A stretch of DNA of 64,000 nt from Prosthecobacter sp. (GCF_034366625.1 NZ_JAXMIH010000023.1:620001-684000); one strand, 5' to 3'; shown: positions 1 through 8,556, numbered from the stretch's first letter. The notes: generated from the sequence alone by a model not told the origin. Translations and numbers: made by a program.

Positions 1-3
1 TCT

Positions 4-202
4 GTGCTAGCACACGGAGGCTGAGTGCCAGCACTGAAGAGTGGCGTGCTAGCACATGGAGGCTGCGTGCCAGCACCGAAGAGCGGCGTGCCAGCACATG
101 GAGGCTGCGTGCCAGCACATGGAGGCTGCGTGCTAGCACATGGAGGCTGTGTGCCAGCACCGAGGATCTGCGTGCTAGCACACGAAGGCTGTGTGCCAGC
201 AC
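4..202. repeat. Tandem array of ten 21-bp units built on the palindrome GTGCYAGCAC
   Basis: Ten copies of the decamer GTGCTAGCAC (perfect palindrome) or GTGCCAGCAC (one central mismatch) start at 4, 25, 46, 67, 88, 109, 130, 151, 172 and 193, exactly 21 bp apart. The 11-bp spacers fall into two classes, one like ATGGAGGCTGC and one like CGAAGAGCGGC. The array probably continues left of the window. A 21-bp period is two helical turns, so the palindromes lie on one DNA face, which would suit cooperative protein binding (operator, iteron or centromere-like site). The period is also seven codons, so one frame stays open through it, but no clear gene structure supports coding. Function unknown. 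Confidence 0.85.
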
Positions 203-476
203 GCCAAGGCGTTTCCTTGGGATGGCCAGACCGTGCTTCAGCGCCGCCGCAGTTCGTCAGGAGCCGGGTCAATGATCCCCTTTAGCCATCGTGCGGTGAG
301 GCGGCACGGCGCAGGCAGTCGGGCCGCTGAAAAATAATATCGGTCCGGCAAGGGCTTGATGCTGAGGAATTTAGGCAATGATTCACCTAAGCACGGTAAG
401 TCGATGGGCAAAATAATCTTGCCGATGATTAGCGAAATGCATAAAACGCACCCATCGCTGGTAATTCCATCCCGCA
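203..476. other. Intergenic region with nothing recognised
   Basis: About 270 bases between the 21-bp array and the FN3-protein gene. I see no convincing open frame, tRNA-like fold or terminator. The stretch from 330 to 450 is more AT-rich than its surroundings and could hold the promoter of the downstream pair, but no clear -35/-10 pair stands out. Confidence 0.5.
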
Positions 477-1232
477 ATGTCAGATCCGCATAATCCTCAC
501 TATGACGACCCAACGGTTTTCTACGATGCCGGGTTTTTCTACGCGGATGGGGTGCCAGACACAACACCACAACTACCAACCAGGAAAAAGCATATGTCAT
601 CCATCAGTGCCGGACTCAGCCGCAAGAACCCCTCGCTACTCATCGCCTTGGCCGATCTCGTGATCCCCAAACTCGCCCCCACCGCACCTGCCACGCCGCC
701 TATCCCGAACATGGCGACCAAGGTGACCGCGCTGACCACGAAACGCGATGCCGCGAAAACCGCGAACGACGCCTACGAATCCGCACGGGCTGGCCTGGTG
801 GCCTTGAAAGCCACGCGTGATTCCGCCGCCGACGCACTGCGTGATGAGCATACCGTCGTCATCAGCGCCGTCGAGTCCGAGGCTCGCGGCGATGCCGCCC
901 TGCTGGGTGCCTCCGGCTATCCGCTGGCTTCGGCGGCGGTGCAGTCCTCCACGCCACCCGCACAGATCCTCAACCTCTCTCTCACGGCAGGCGATGCCGC
1001 CGGCACCCTGGACCTCACCTTCGATCCCGATGGTCTGGCGAAAACGTACGAAGTGCAGATCACCACCACCCATCCCATCGACGGCCCCTGGACGACGTCG
1101 GCGCAGCCGACCACGTCGTATACCAAACTGACCGGCCTGACCAGCGGCCAGCGCGTGTGGACGCGCGTGCGTGCCATCGGCTCCAACGGCCCCGGTGCCT
1201 GGAGCGATCCTGCGACGAAGATTGTGCCGTGA
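477..1232 (+). CDS. Fibronectin type III domain protein with a YDDP-type N-terminal leader
   Basis: A 251-aa protein. The first 40 residues are Asp/Tyr-rich (YDDPTVFYDAGFFYADG), a leader I associate with Verrucomicrobia proteins of this class. An Ala-rich helical stretch (about 75-160) follows, then one C-terminal FN3-like beta sandwich (about 165-251) ending with a GPGAWSDP motif. No signal peptide is visible. The start is uncertain: the ATG at 594 is preceded by AGGA at a good distance and would give a 212-aa protein without the leader, while the ATG at 477 has no clear ribosome site but keeps the leader. The next gene encodes a collagen-like protein, so a structural or surface role, or a phage-tail-like role, is an inference only. 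Confidence 0.7.
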   Translation: MSDPHNPHYDDPTVFYDAGFFYADGVPDTTPQLPTRKKHMSSISAGLSRKNPSLLIALADLVIPKLAPTAPATPPIPNMATKVTALTTKRDAAKTANDAYESARAGLVALKATRDSAADALRDEHTVVISAVESEARGDAALLGASGYPLASAAVQSSTPPAQILNLSLTAGDAAGTLDLTFDPDGLAKTYEVQITTTHPIDGPWTTSAQPTTSYTKLTGLTSGQRVWTRVRAIGSNGPGAWSDPATKIVP

Positions 1233-1248
1233 GTCTCGCTGCGCTCGT

Positions 1249-1383
1249 GTTTGCAGTGGTTGGCCATGGTTGAGGGCGCTACCTGCCCGCAATGCTTCGC
1301 ATAGCGATGCAGGCGGGCGCGCCGTTGACGGTGGTTTTGAAACCACTGCAAACCAGCGTCAACCACTGTCAACCATTGCAAAC
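1249..1383. repeat. Nested inverted repeats between the FN3 and collagen-like genes
   Basis: GTTTGCAGTGGTT at 1249-1261 is repeated in perfect inverted form at 1341-1353. Inside lie GCCCGC (1285-1290) opposed to GCGGGC (1313-1318), and a 7-bp hairpin at 1331-1346. Further CAACCA/TGCAAAC motifs follow directly repeated up to 1383, just before the next gene starts. The mRNA could fold into a long stem here. It may be a regulatory structure or a mini-repeat element of the kind found elsewhere in the window. Confidence 0.75.
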
Positions 1384-1395
1384 TTCCCCCTCTCC

Positions 1396-1977
1396 ATGCC
1401 CTACGATCCCAATCTTCCTCCCAACAACGTGCAGGTCAAAGCGCAGGAACTGCGTGCGCAGTTCAACGGCCTCAAAGACCTCATCGACGCGATCCAGAGC
1501 ATCACCGCTGCGCAGGTCGATGCGGTGACCACCGTCAATCCCGGTGATCCGGCGGTGGTAACGCTGAGCGTGGCTGACGGTACGCTTCATATCAGTTTTC
1601 AAATTCCCCATGGCAATGACGGCAGCACAGGACCGCCGTTCACCAACTTCATCGTCGATGGCGTGACGACGCTCAACCCCGGCGAGCCAGCGACGGCCAG
1701 CGCGAGCTATGACGGTACCGCCGTAAGGCTGAATTTTGCGCTGCCGCGTGGGAGTGACGGCACGAATGGCAGCAACGGCACCAACGGCAGTGATGGCGGG
1801 CAGGGCGCTCCCGGCGAGGTCTCGCTCCAGCAACTCACCGCCGCCATCGCCACCACCAGCAGCAACAGTAACAACGTGGCCACGCTCGGGATGCCGGTGA
1901 GCGATCCACCGACGCAGAGCGAGGTGCAGCAGATCGCGAACAAGATGGATGAGCTGATCGTGATGCTACGGCGGTGA
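1396..1977 (+). CDS. Collagen-like repeat protein
   Basis: A 193-aa protein starting at the ATG at 1396 (MPYDPNLPPNNVQ). Residues 1-45 form a predicted helix with VQVKAQELRAQF. Two similar segments follow, each with a 'TTVNPGDPA / TTLNPGEPA' motif and a short beta-rich block ending in a Gly-Xaa-Xaa-like stretch. The third part has a short collagen-like run (GTNGSNGTNGSDGGQG) and a C-terminal helix. No signal peptide is seen. The architecture resembles phage-tail-fibre or filament modules made of short beta repeats with collagen spacers. It is probably co-transcribed with the FN3 protein upstream, across the inverted-repeat region. Function not known. Confidence 0.75.
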   Translation: MPYDPNLPPNNVQVKAQELRAQFNGLKDLIDAIQSITAAQVDAVTTVNPGDPAVVTLSVADGTLHISFQIPHGNDGSTGPPFTNFIVDGVTTLNPGEPATASASYDGTAVRLNFALPRGSDGTNGSNGTNGSDGGQGAPGEVSLQQLTAAIATTSSNSNNVATLGMPVSDPPTQSEVQQIANKMDELIVMLRR

Positions 1978-2049
1978 AATCAGCGAGGAAGGCACTCAGC
2001 CTGCTTGAATTCATTGAGCCATCGGCGGGTTGTCCCTGCCGTCGGTTTT

Positions 2050-2568
2050 TTACCCGCAATCGCAGTCGAGGCAACCATGCGTGGCGCAGGTGCGGCAGAC
2101 GCGCTCCACCTGCTCGCGCAATTTGCGGCGGGCGCGGAGCAGGCGCACATTGAGCGTGTTCACACGTTGATTCGTCGTCTTCGCGATCTCGGTGGCGGAT
2201 TCGCCGCCGAGGTCGATGCGGCGCAGCAACTCAGCATCCGCCTCCGGCAGTGCGGGGAGGAGCTTCATCACACACTGGCAGAGTGTTTTTTCGTCTTCAG
2301 GCTCCAATGCCTCAGGCAGCTCATGCACGAGCTTTTCCAAAGCCTGATCTCGCGTGGTACGGCGGCGATGCGCGTCGATGATGGCATGACGCAGCACACG
2401 ATAGAACCAAGTGACGATGCCTTCAGCATCCTCGGGCACGTTGTCGGCCTTCAGCGCCTTCATGAGGCATTCTTGGACGAGATCAGCGGCGAGTTCGGGA
2501 TCACCGGTGCGGGAACGGGCGAAACCGATGAAGGCATCGAGATGCTGGAGGAGCGGAGCGGTGGACAT
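2050..2568 (-). CDS. ECF-type sigma factor with a Cys-rich C-terminal tail (CorE-like)
   Basis: A 172-aa sigma-70 family protein with a region 2 helix ([17 protein letters not shown]), the [16 protein letters not shown] segment, and a region 4 helix-turn-helix ([21 protein letters not shown]). After region 4 it ends in a short tail with the pattern C-x2-C-x3-HG-C-x2-C-x-C. Sigma factors of the CorE/ECF44 class carry a C-terminal Cys-rich domain that binds copper and switches activity, without a separate anti-sigma factor. The divergent neighbour is a copper-type P-ATPase, which supports a metal-sensing role by inference. The ATG at 2568 places the start just before region 2; an upstream GTG at 2604 is possible but less natural. 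Confidence 0.87.
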   Translation of the reverse strand: MSTAPLLQHLDAFIGFARSRTGDPELAADLVQECLMKALKADNVPEDAEGIVTWFYRVLRHAIIDAHRRRTTRDQALEKLVHELPEALEPEDEKTLCQCVMKLLPALPEADAELLRRIDLGGESATEIAKTTNQRVNTLNVRLLRARRKLREQVERVCRTCATHGCLDCDCG

Positions 2569-2619
2569 GGGGCGGGGAGTCGAATCCAAGATACGCACAG
2601 ACACGCGGCAAACCAGCGC

Positions 2620-2645
2620 GTAACAAGTTTACACCTCGTGCGTGG
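2620..2645 (+). promoter_or_regulatory. Possible ECF-type promoter upstream of the copper ATPase
   Basis: GTAAC at 2620-2624 followed after 16 bp by CGTGG at 2641-2645 has the layout of an ECF promoter (AAC-type -35, CGT-type -10). It lies between the divergent ECF sigma factor and the ATPase and points to the ATPase, which starts 55 bp later. The assignment rests on motif resemblance only. Confidence 0.35.
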
Positions 2646-2699
2646 GCACAGGATGAAGGGCCATGCAGGCTCCACCTCACATCATCACCCATTCACTCC

Positions 2700-5072
2700 A
2701 TGAAAACGCCTTCTCACTCGCACGAACCTCAGGCTACGGCTTCCTGCTGCCACGCGCCCCCCAAACCTGCCAAGCCAAGCTGCTGTCAGCACGATCATCA
2801 CGCGCATGATGAAGCCGTGAAGCCGCCATCAACGGCGAAGTATTTCTGCCCGATGTGCCCCGGTGTGGAGTCGGACAAACCTGGGGCGTGCCCGAAATGC
2901 GGCATGGCCTTGGAGCGCAATCCGGCCTGGAAACCAGCGGCGAAAACGATCTACACCTGCCCGATGCATCCCGAGGTGCAGCAGGATCATCCGGGCACTT
3001 GTCCGAAGTGCGGCATGGCCCTTGAGCCGATGACGGCGACGGAGACCGATGATGCGGACGATGACGCCGAGCTGCGTGACATGACGCGGCGTTTCAAGTG
3101 GAGCGCGCTGCTGACTCTGCCGGTGTTTGTCACGGCGATGGCGCATATCGTGCCCGCGTGGAGTCATTCGGAATGGGCGAATGGCATGGCGACTCGCTGG
3201 ATGCAGTTCGTGCTCGCGACGCCGGTGGTGCTGTGGGCTGGCTGGCCGTTCTTTGTGCGCGCGTGGCAGTCGCTTCTGCATCGCAGCATGAACATGTTCA
3301 CGCTGATCGCGCTGGGGGTCGGAGCGGCTTATGCCTTCAGCGTCGCGGCCATGTTGGCACCGGGCTGGTTTCCGAAATCACTCGGTGACATGCATGGTCA
3401 GGTGCCGCTCTACTTTGAAGCCGCAGCGGTGATCATCGTGCTAGTGCTGCTCGGTCAGGTGCTGGAGCTTCGCGCACGAGCGCGAACTGGCAGCGCGATC
3501 CAGGAACTGCTCGGGCTTCAGCCCAAAACAGCGCGGCTCGTCACGCCCGAAGGCGATGTGGATGTCGCGCTCGATGCCGTGCAGGTCGGTCAGCGTCTGC
3601 GCGTGCGTCCTGGCGAAAAGATTCCCGTCGATGGCGTGGTGATCGAGGGCAGCAGCCATGTGGATGAATCCATGCTCACCGGCGAGCCCGATCCCGTGGA
3701 GAAATCCGCCGGAGCCCAAGTGACGGGCGGCACTCTGAATCAACACGGCAGTCTCATGGTGCAGGCCGAGCGCGTGGGCGCAGACACGATGCTGGCGCAG
3801 ATCGTCCAGCTTGTCGGCCAGGCGCAGCGCAGTCGTGCACCGATCCAGGCGCTGGCAGACAAAGTGGCGGCGTGGTTTGTGCCTGCGGTGCTGGTCGCGG
3901 CGGCGGTGACCTTTGGGTTGTGGTTGTGGCTCGGGCCGGAACCATCGCTGGCGTATGCCATCGCGAATGCGGTCGCTGTTTTGATCATCGCCTGTCCCTG
4001 CGCACTGGGCCTTGCCACGCCGATGAGCGTGATGGTCGGCATCGGTCGTGGGGCGAAGATGGGCGTACTGATTCGTCAGGCGGAAGCCATCGAGAAGCTG
4101 GCCGCGCTGAACACGCTGGCCGTGGACAAGACCGGCACGCTCACGCTCGGCAAACCCGAAGTGACCGAGATTATCCTCTCGCCAACGAGCCAGCTCAGCA
4201 TCGACGACGCACTTCGTTTCGCAGCAGCTTTGGAGCGTCATAGCGAGCATCCGCTGGCCTATGCCGTCATCCAGGCAACGGAGAAAAAGAAGATCGCCTT
4301 GCCTGACGTGCCCGACTTCCAGGCCACGCCTGCGGCTGGTGTCAGCGGCAAGGTGGATGGCAAGCCCGTGATGGTGGGCAAAGCCGACTTCCTGCGCGAA
4401 CAAGGCATCGAAAACCTCGCCGCACTCGAGGCGCTCGCGTCGCCGCATCAAAGCGAAGGCAAATCGGCCATCTTCCTCGCGGTGGATCGTCAGGCGGCGG
4501 CGGTCATCGTCGTCAGCGATCCCATCAAGCCAACCACGCCCGAAGCGCTGGCTCAACTTCGCGCGCTTGGCATCTCCGTGGTCATGCTCACCGGCGACAA
4601 TGAACGTACTGCCAAGCGCATCGCGAGCACACTGGGCATCGAGCGTTTCCACGCTGGTGTCACGCCGCAGGAGAAGCACACCTTCATCACTCAGATGAAG
4701 AAGCCTGGAGTTGTCGTCGGCATGGCGGGAGATGGCATCAATGACGCACCCGCTTTGGCCGAAGCCGATGTCGGCATCGCCATGGGCACGGGCACGGACA
4801 TCGCCATGGAGACCGCCCCCGTCACACTCGTACGTGGTGATCTGCGCGGCATCGTCCACGCCATCCAGCTCGGCTGCGCGATGATGCGGAACATCCGGCA
4901 GAACCTGCTCTTCGCCTTTCTCTACAACGCCCTCGGCATCCCCATCGCCGCTGGCATTCTCTATCCGTGGCTCGGCGTGCTGCTCAGCCCGATGATCGCC
5001 GGTGCCGCCATGAGCCTGAGTTCTGTGTCCGTCATCGCGAACGCGCTGCGGCTGAGAAGCCTGAAGCTCTGA
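2700..5072 (+). CDS. copA: Copper-type P1B ATPase with two N-terminal heavy-metal-binding domains
   Basis: A 790-aa P-type ATPase, probably exporting Cu(I) across the inner membrane. The first 40 residues are rich in His and Cys. Two CPM-x-P...CPKCGMALE metal-binding modules follow (about 48-72 and 85-109); no classical HMA domain is seen. Family motifs present are CPC in the transport helix (432-434), the phosphorylation site DKTGT (D476), [17 protein letters not shown] and GDGINDAP. The last helices hold YN and MSLSS, the pair typical of Cu(I) pumps (P1B-1). The actuator loop reads TGEP instead of TGES. The gene is divergent from the Cys-tailed ECF sigma factor and is followed by ohr and dodecin. 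Confidence 0.95.
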   Translation: MKTPSHSHEPQATASCCHAPPKPAKPSCCQHDHHAHDEAVKPPSTAKYFCPMCPGVESDKPGACPKCGMALERNPAWKPAAKTIYTCPMHPEVQQDHPGTCPKCGMALEPMTATETDDADDDAELRDMTRRFKWSALLTLPVFVTAMAHIVPAWSHSEWANGMATRWMQFVLATPVVLWAGWPFFVRAWQSLLHRSMNMFTLIALGVGAAYAFSVAAMLAPGWFPKSLGDMHGQVPLYFEAAAVIIVLVLLGQVLELRARARTGSAIQELLGLQPKTARLVTPEGDVDVALDAVQVGQRLRVRPGEKIPVDGVVIEGSSHVDESMLTGEPDPVEKSAGAQVTGGTLNQHGSLMVQAERVGADTMLAQIVQLVGQAQRSRAPIQALADKVAAWFVPAVLVAAAVTFGLWLWLGPEPSLAYAIANAVAVLIIACPCALGLATPMSVMVGIGRGAKMGVLIRQAEAIEKLAALNTLAVDKTGTLTLGKPEVTEIILSPTSQLSIDDALRFAAALERHSEHPLAYAVIQATEKKKIALPDVPDFQATPAAGVSGKVDGKPVMVGKADFLREQGIENLAALEALASPHQSEGKSAIFLAVDRQAAAVIVVSDPIKPTTPEALAQLRALGISVVMLTGDNERTAKRIASTLGIERFHAGVTPQEKHTFITQMKKPGVVVGMAGDGINDAPALAEADVGIAMGTGTDIAMETAPVTLVRGDLRGIVHAIQLGCAMMRNIRQNLLFAFLYNALGIPIAAGILYPWLGVLLSPMIAGAAMSLSSVSVIANALRLRSLKL

Positions 5073-5087
5073 GCATGCGGAAAACGT

Positions 5088-5130
5088 CGCGGTGGGGTAA
5101 CACCCCATCGCGCCGTCGTGCTTCACGGCG
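5088..5130. repeat. Two adjacent hairpins downstream of the copper ATPase
   Basis: The first hairpin has stem CGCGGTGGGGT (5088-5098), loop AAC and arm ACCCCATCGCG (5102-5112), with one mismatch. The second pairs CGCCGT (5111-5116) with ACGGCG (5125-5130). There is no T-run, so they are more like REP elements or mRNA-stabilising structures than intrinsic terminators. Confidence 0.6.
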
Positions 5131-5135
5131 CAAGG

Positions 5136-5147
5136 TGGTGTACACCA
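5136..5147. promoter_or_regulatory. 12-bp perfect palindrome upstream of ohr
   Basis: TGGTGTACACCA is a perfect 12-bp palindrome ending 15 bp before the ohr start codon. Its place suggests an operator or a translation-control site. No regulator gene lies next to it, so the assignment is only positional. Confidence 0.35.
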
Positions 5148-5162
5148 ACCATTCCAAGCACC

Positions 5163-5576
5163 ATGAAAACCTTGTTCACAGCCGAAGCGATTTCCAAAGG
5201 CGGACGTTCGGGCACCATTGAGACGCCGGACCAGTTGCTCAACATCACGTTGGGCAATCCGTTGGAGCAAGGCGCGGAGAAACTGGGACCCAATCCCGAG
5301 CTATTGTTTGCAGCGGCTTACTCCGCCTGCTTCCACGGTGCCGTGAGAGGCGCGGCCAAAAAGCTCGGCACACCGGTCGCGGACTCCACCGTGCGGGCGC
5401 TGGTGAGCCTGCTGGAGGATGATGACGGTGGCTATCATCTGGCCGTGGAGCTTCAGGCACACATTCCTGGCACGGATCGTCCTCAGGTGCAGCGCATCAT
5501 GGAGGAAGCGCATCAGACCTGCCCGTATTCCAAGGCTCTGCGTGGCGATGCCAAAGTTACGCTGGTGGTGGACTAA
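5163..5576 (+). CDS. ohr: Ohr/OsmC family organic hydroperoxide resistance protein
   Basis: A 137-aa cytoplasmic peroxidase with the length and fold markers of Ohr. The redox pair is visible as C56 in AAYSACFHGAV and C120 in the HQTCPYSKA motif, both characteristic of Ohr rather than OsmC. Ohr reduces organic hydroperoxides with a dithiol, usually lipoyl-linked, reductant. The start is the ATG at 5163 (MKTLFTAEAISKGG); an upstream frame extension has no homologous content. It sits directly after the copper ATPase, suggesting joint defence against metal-driven lipid peroxidation. No ohrR is seen nearby. Confidence 0.93.
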   Translation: MKTLFTAEAISKGGRSGTIETPDQLLNITLGNPLEQGAEKLGPNPELLFAAAYSACFHGAVRGAAKKLGTPVADSTVRALVSLLEDDDGGYHLAVELQAHIPGTDRPQVQRIMEEAHQTCPYSKALRGDAKVTLVVD

Positions 5577-5591
5577 CCCAAGCAACCGACC

Positions 5592-5801
5592 ATGCAAGAC
5601 CACGTCTATAAACTCCTCGAACTCACCGGCACTTCGGCCACCTCCATTGAGGATGCCGTTGAAAAGGCCATCAAACGTGCGCACAAAACGGTCAAGAACC
5701 TGAGCTGGTTCCAGGTGATCGAAACGCGCGGCAACATCGTCAAAGGGAAGGTGCAGCACTGGCAGGTGACTCTCAAAATCGGCTTCGCCGTGGAGGATTG
5801 A
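5592..5801 (+). CDS. Dodecin family flavin-binding protein
   Basis: A 69-aa protein matching the small dodecin family over its full length. Visible features are an N-terminal strand with VYKLLELTG, an amphipathic helix with SIEDAVEKAIKRA, the NLSWFQVIETRG strand whose Trp stacks on flavin in family members, and the C-terminal VTLKIGF strand. Dodecins form hollow dodecamers that store or buffer riboflavin, FMN or CoA. It starts 15 bp after ohr and is likely co-transcribed, so a role in oxidative-stress buffering is reasonable but inferred. Confidence 0.92.
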   Translation: MQDHVYKLLELTGTSATSIEDAVEKAIKRAHKTVKNLSWFQVIETRGNIVKGKVQHWQVTLKIGFAVED

Positions 5802-5875
5802 ACGCGGCATGAAGCGTGGCGAAACGCCGCCAGTCCGGCAAAGTTTTGGCGAAGCCGCCAAGAGAGCGTGCCTCT

Positions 5876-7789
5876 CTACTTCCTGCCGGTGACGTTCTTC
5901 AAGGCCGCCATGCCCTGGAGGACGCGGACCTTGCCGCCGCGGGCGCGGGAACCGATTTCCTCGAAGTGTTCCTGCATGGGGATGTTTTTTTCGTCCTTGC
6001 CGACGAAGAGCACGAAGTTGATCTGCGGCTTGGTCTTGCCCTGGCTGGAGTAAATGGCGCGGATGGCGTTGATGACCTGCTTTTCGCGCTCCTCGGCGTC
6101 GATGTTCGGCCCGGGTTTGTGACGCACCTGAATGCCCATCTCGGCAATGATTTCACCCATGCTTCGGATCACGCGCTGCGGGACACCCTTGGCCTTGCGC
6201 TCCTCGTTTTCTTTTTTCAACCACGCGTTCGCCTTCGTCACGGCCTCCACCCATGCCTTCTCATCGCGATCCGTCCAACGCACATCCTTGAGATACTTTT
6301 CATACTCCTCCTTGGTCTCCCAGCGTGCCATGTGACGCCAGCCGCTGGTGATGATGAAGACGGTATCGACATCACTTTCGAGCGCGTACTGGATGGCGAG
6401 CATGTAGCCTTGCAGCAGCTTGTTGCGGATGGGCTCGATTTCCTGGGCGGCCTTGAGCGGCGGGTATTTCGTGGCAGCGAGGCCGATTTTTTCAAACTCG
6501 CGGTTCACGGGATACAGCCAGTCCCTCATCATGTTCACGTTGGCGGTGGTGCCGGGAACGAGTTTCTCACTGAAGGCGGAGAGATGGAAGTGGTCAAACA
6601 TGAGCACGTTGAAGGCGGTGCTGACGCCGAATTTGCCGATCATGCTGGCGATCTCCTCTTTGACGATTTGATAAGCCGGGATGCCGCCCTTGGGATCGGT
6701 GAGCATGTAACGCTCCGCCTCGATGAGGAAAGCGATGCGGCGGCCCTTGGATTTGATGCCGAAGAAGTTCACCTGCACCGTGCCCTTGGGCTGAAAGGCG
6801 ACTGAAAAACTCGAACCAAGGTCCGTGGTGGCGACTTCAGCGACGGCCTCGCTGGGTGCTTTGAAATCAAAGTCCGGCAACGAGATGGCGGACACACCTG
6901 CGGCAGTCATGGCGGAGGTGGTGGGCCGGGCGACGGCGGCGGTGGCCGGCGTGGGCTGCGGGACGACGATTTTTTTCGTCTCGGGCTTCTCCTGCACCTG
7001 CTCCGTGGCGGTGGTGGCCGTGATTTCGGCCGCAGGCGGCGGAGGCAGGACGATCATCACGATGCCAAGGAGGAAAAACAAACCCGCGTGCACCAGAATG
7101 GCTGCTGCTGCGGCGGCGAGCTTCGGGCCGAGCAGGCGGCGTTGTTTTGGACGTACATCAAGAGTGTCCGCCTCTTGAGTGGCCACGACCGGAGCCGCTT
7201 CCTCAATGTCAGGTGCGGGCATGGCAATGCTGCTCGGATCAGGCAGTGCGACAGTCACCGGAGTGGCATCTTCCGTATCGTCATCTGCGAGTACCGCCAC
7301 CGCCACGGCAGCATCCCGCGCGGGCATGGAATGTTCGCGGCGCAGCACCTGAAGTTTAACAGGCACAGTGGCCTTGGAGACGAAAGCGGTGGTGTTTCCT
7401 GCGATCCATTCTTTCAGGCCGGTGGCACGTTCTTCGATCGCAGGATCAAGCTGCGCAGCCACGAGGTAGTGTTTCTCCGCCTCATCACCGTCGCCAAGAG
7501 CACGGCAGGCCTCGGCGGCCAGCAGGGCGGCCTCGGCGTCCATCTCATTGGCCTGCATGGCCAAGGTCGCGTATTGGAGCGCTTCTTCGGGATGAATTGG
7601 CAGCAGGTGACGTCCGGCTCGAACCAGCAGTTCTGGTGCCGCCGAAGTTGCGGGAGCCAGCGACACAATCATTGCCGCCATGTCATTCTTGCCTTCCGCA
7701 GTCAATGCGTCCGCCAGCGCGAGGCGTGCCTCCCAGTCCTCAGGATGAGTGCTGAGGTGATTTTGGAGTTCGAAGATCGAGGCTGACAT
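5876..7789 (-). CDS. TPR-TM-VWA-like membrane protein with degenerate MIDAS
   Basis: A 637-aa protein. Residues 1-125 form TPR-like helices (ARLALADALTAEGKNDMAA; ALQYATLAMQANEMDAEAA). A low-complexity Ala/Pro/Val region follows, then one transmembrane helix (about 223-249), a Thr/Pro-rich linker, and a C-terminal domain (about 335-637) shaped like a von Willebrand A domain (RRIAFLIEAERYML; VFIITSGWRHMARWE). The usual metal site DxSxS is replaced by EAERY, so metal-dependent binding is doubtful. The last strand, INFVLFVGKDE, is well kept. The topology suggests a cytoplasmic TPR part and a periplasmic VWA part. Function unknown. It converges on dodecin. Confidence 0.75.
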   Translation of the reverse strand: MSASIFELQNHLSTHPEDWEARLALADALTAEGKNDMAAMIVSLAPATSAAPELLVRAGRHLLPIHPEEALQYATLAMQANEMDAEAALLAAEACRALGDGDEAEKHYLVAAQLDPAIEERATGLKEWIAGNTTAFVSKATVPVKLQVLRREHSMPARDAAVAVAVLADDDTEDATPVTVALPDPSSIAMPAPDIEEAAPVVATQEADTLDVRPKQRRLLGPKLAAAAAAILVHAGLFFLLGIVMIVLPPPPAAEITATTATEQVQEKPETKKIVVPQPTPATAAVARPTTSAMTAAGVSAISLPDFDFKAPSEAVAEVATTDLGSSFSVAFQPKGTVQVNFFGIKSKGRRIAFLIEAERYMLTDPKGGIPAYQIVKEEIASMIGKFGVSTAFNVLMFDHFHLSAFSEKLVPGTTANVNMMRDWLYPVNREFEKIGLAATKYPPLKAAQEIEPIRNKLLQGYMLAIQYALESDVDTVFIITSGWRHMARWETKEEYEKYLKDVRWTDRDEKAWVEAVTKANAWLKKENEERKAKGVPQRVIRSMGEIIAEMGIQVRHKPGPNIDAEEREKQVINAIRAIYSSQGKTKPQINFVLFVGKDEKNIPMQEHFEEIGSRARGGKVRVLQGMAALKNVTGRK

Positions 7790-7869
7790 CGCCGACTGGG
7801 GTGAATGCAGTCATTGAACGGGTTTAACATCGCGGCTGCAAGCCCAAAAACTCGCGCCATGATGCGCCG

Positions 7870-8556
7870 GTGAACCGTTTAGCTCCCAGCTTTGACCAAC
7901 TCATCCTGCATTTCGATCCTTCGCCGCATGACGGAGCGTGGAACATGGCGGCGGACCAGGCATGGTTGGAACAGAGCGAGCTGCCGGTGTTGCGGATATA
8001 TCGCTGGGATCAGCCGACGGTGACGATTGGGTATGCGCAGAATCTGTCCAAACTCGCCGAGGCATTGCCGGGCTGGCCGGTGGTGCGGCGCTGGACGGGC
8101 GGAGGCGTGGTGCTGCATGAGAACGATTTCACGTATTCCGTGATCGTGCCGGGCTGCCAGCCGTGGTCGCAAACGAACCCGCTGGACAGTTATCGGTTGA
8201 TCCATGAATCACTGGCGAGGGCTCTGGCTGATGGCAGCAGGCTGGCAGGGCCGGAAGATTTGATCGAGGCACCGTTTTGTTTTGTGGCACCAGCTTTGCA
8301 CGATGTGGTGCGTGGGAAGGTGAAAATCGCCGGGGCAGGGCAGCGGCGTGGCAAGCTGGGACTGCTGCATCAAGGCAGTGTGCAGCAGGTGGTGTTGAAG
8401 GATGATTTCTGGCCGCGCTGGGCGGCGCAACTGGCTGGTAACGTGCTTGTGAAGCCGGAGATGACACCCGCGATGATTCAACGTGCCGATGAACTCACCG
8501 CGAAGCGCTACCGCTTGAGTTCGTGGCTCAACGAACGGGAGGATCAGTTGGGATGA
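7870..8556 (+). CDS. Lipoate-protein ligase A/B-like protein (BPL/LplA family)
   Basis: A 228-aa cytoplasmic protein of the biotin/lipoate protein-ligase family. Family motifs are HDGAWNMAADQAWLE near the N-terminus, the loop RRWTGGGVVLHENDFTYS, the lysine segment GKVKIAGAGQRR, and LLHQGSV. It starts at a GTG (7870). It lacks the C-terminal accessory domain of classical LplA, so it could be a lipoyl/octanoyl amidotransferase-like enzyme acting on the PDH E2 encoded further along, or a relative of uncertain substrate. Its stop overlaps the next start by ATGA, indicating translational coupling with the GGCT-like protein. Confidence 0.8.
   Translation: MNRLAPSFDQLILHFDPSPHDGAWNMAADQAWLEQSELPVLRIYRWDQPTVTIGYAQNLSKLAEALPGWPVVRRWTGGGVVLHENDFTYSVIVPGCQPWSQTNPLDSYRLIHESLARALADGSRLAGPEDLIEAPFCFVAPALHDVVRGKVKIAGAGQRRGKLGLLHQGSVQQVVLKDDFWPRWAAQLAGNVLVKPEMTPAMIQRADELTAKRYRLSSWLNEREDQLG

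Noticed and set aside
4-202. The 21-bp array as a CRISPR array
   Set aside because: Spacers are only 11 bp and recur in two classes instead of being unique, and the repeats are 10-bp palindromes; no cas gene is seen.
25-285. An 86-codon open frame running through the 21-bp array, with a seven-residue repeat
   Set aside because: A 21-bp unit keeps any stop-free frame open by itself. There is no ribosome site or continuing domain, and the frame changes character once the repeat ends.
3441-5270. A 609-codon open frame antisense to the copper ATPase
   Set aside because: It mirrors the GC-rich third positions of copA, shows no family motifs, and copA has every expected motif in the other strand.
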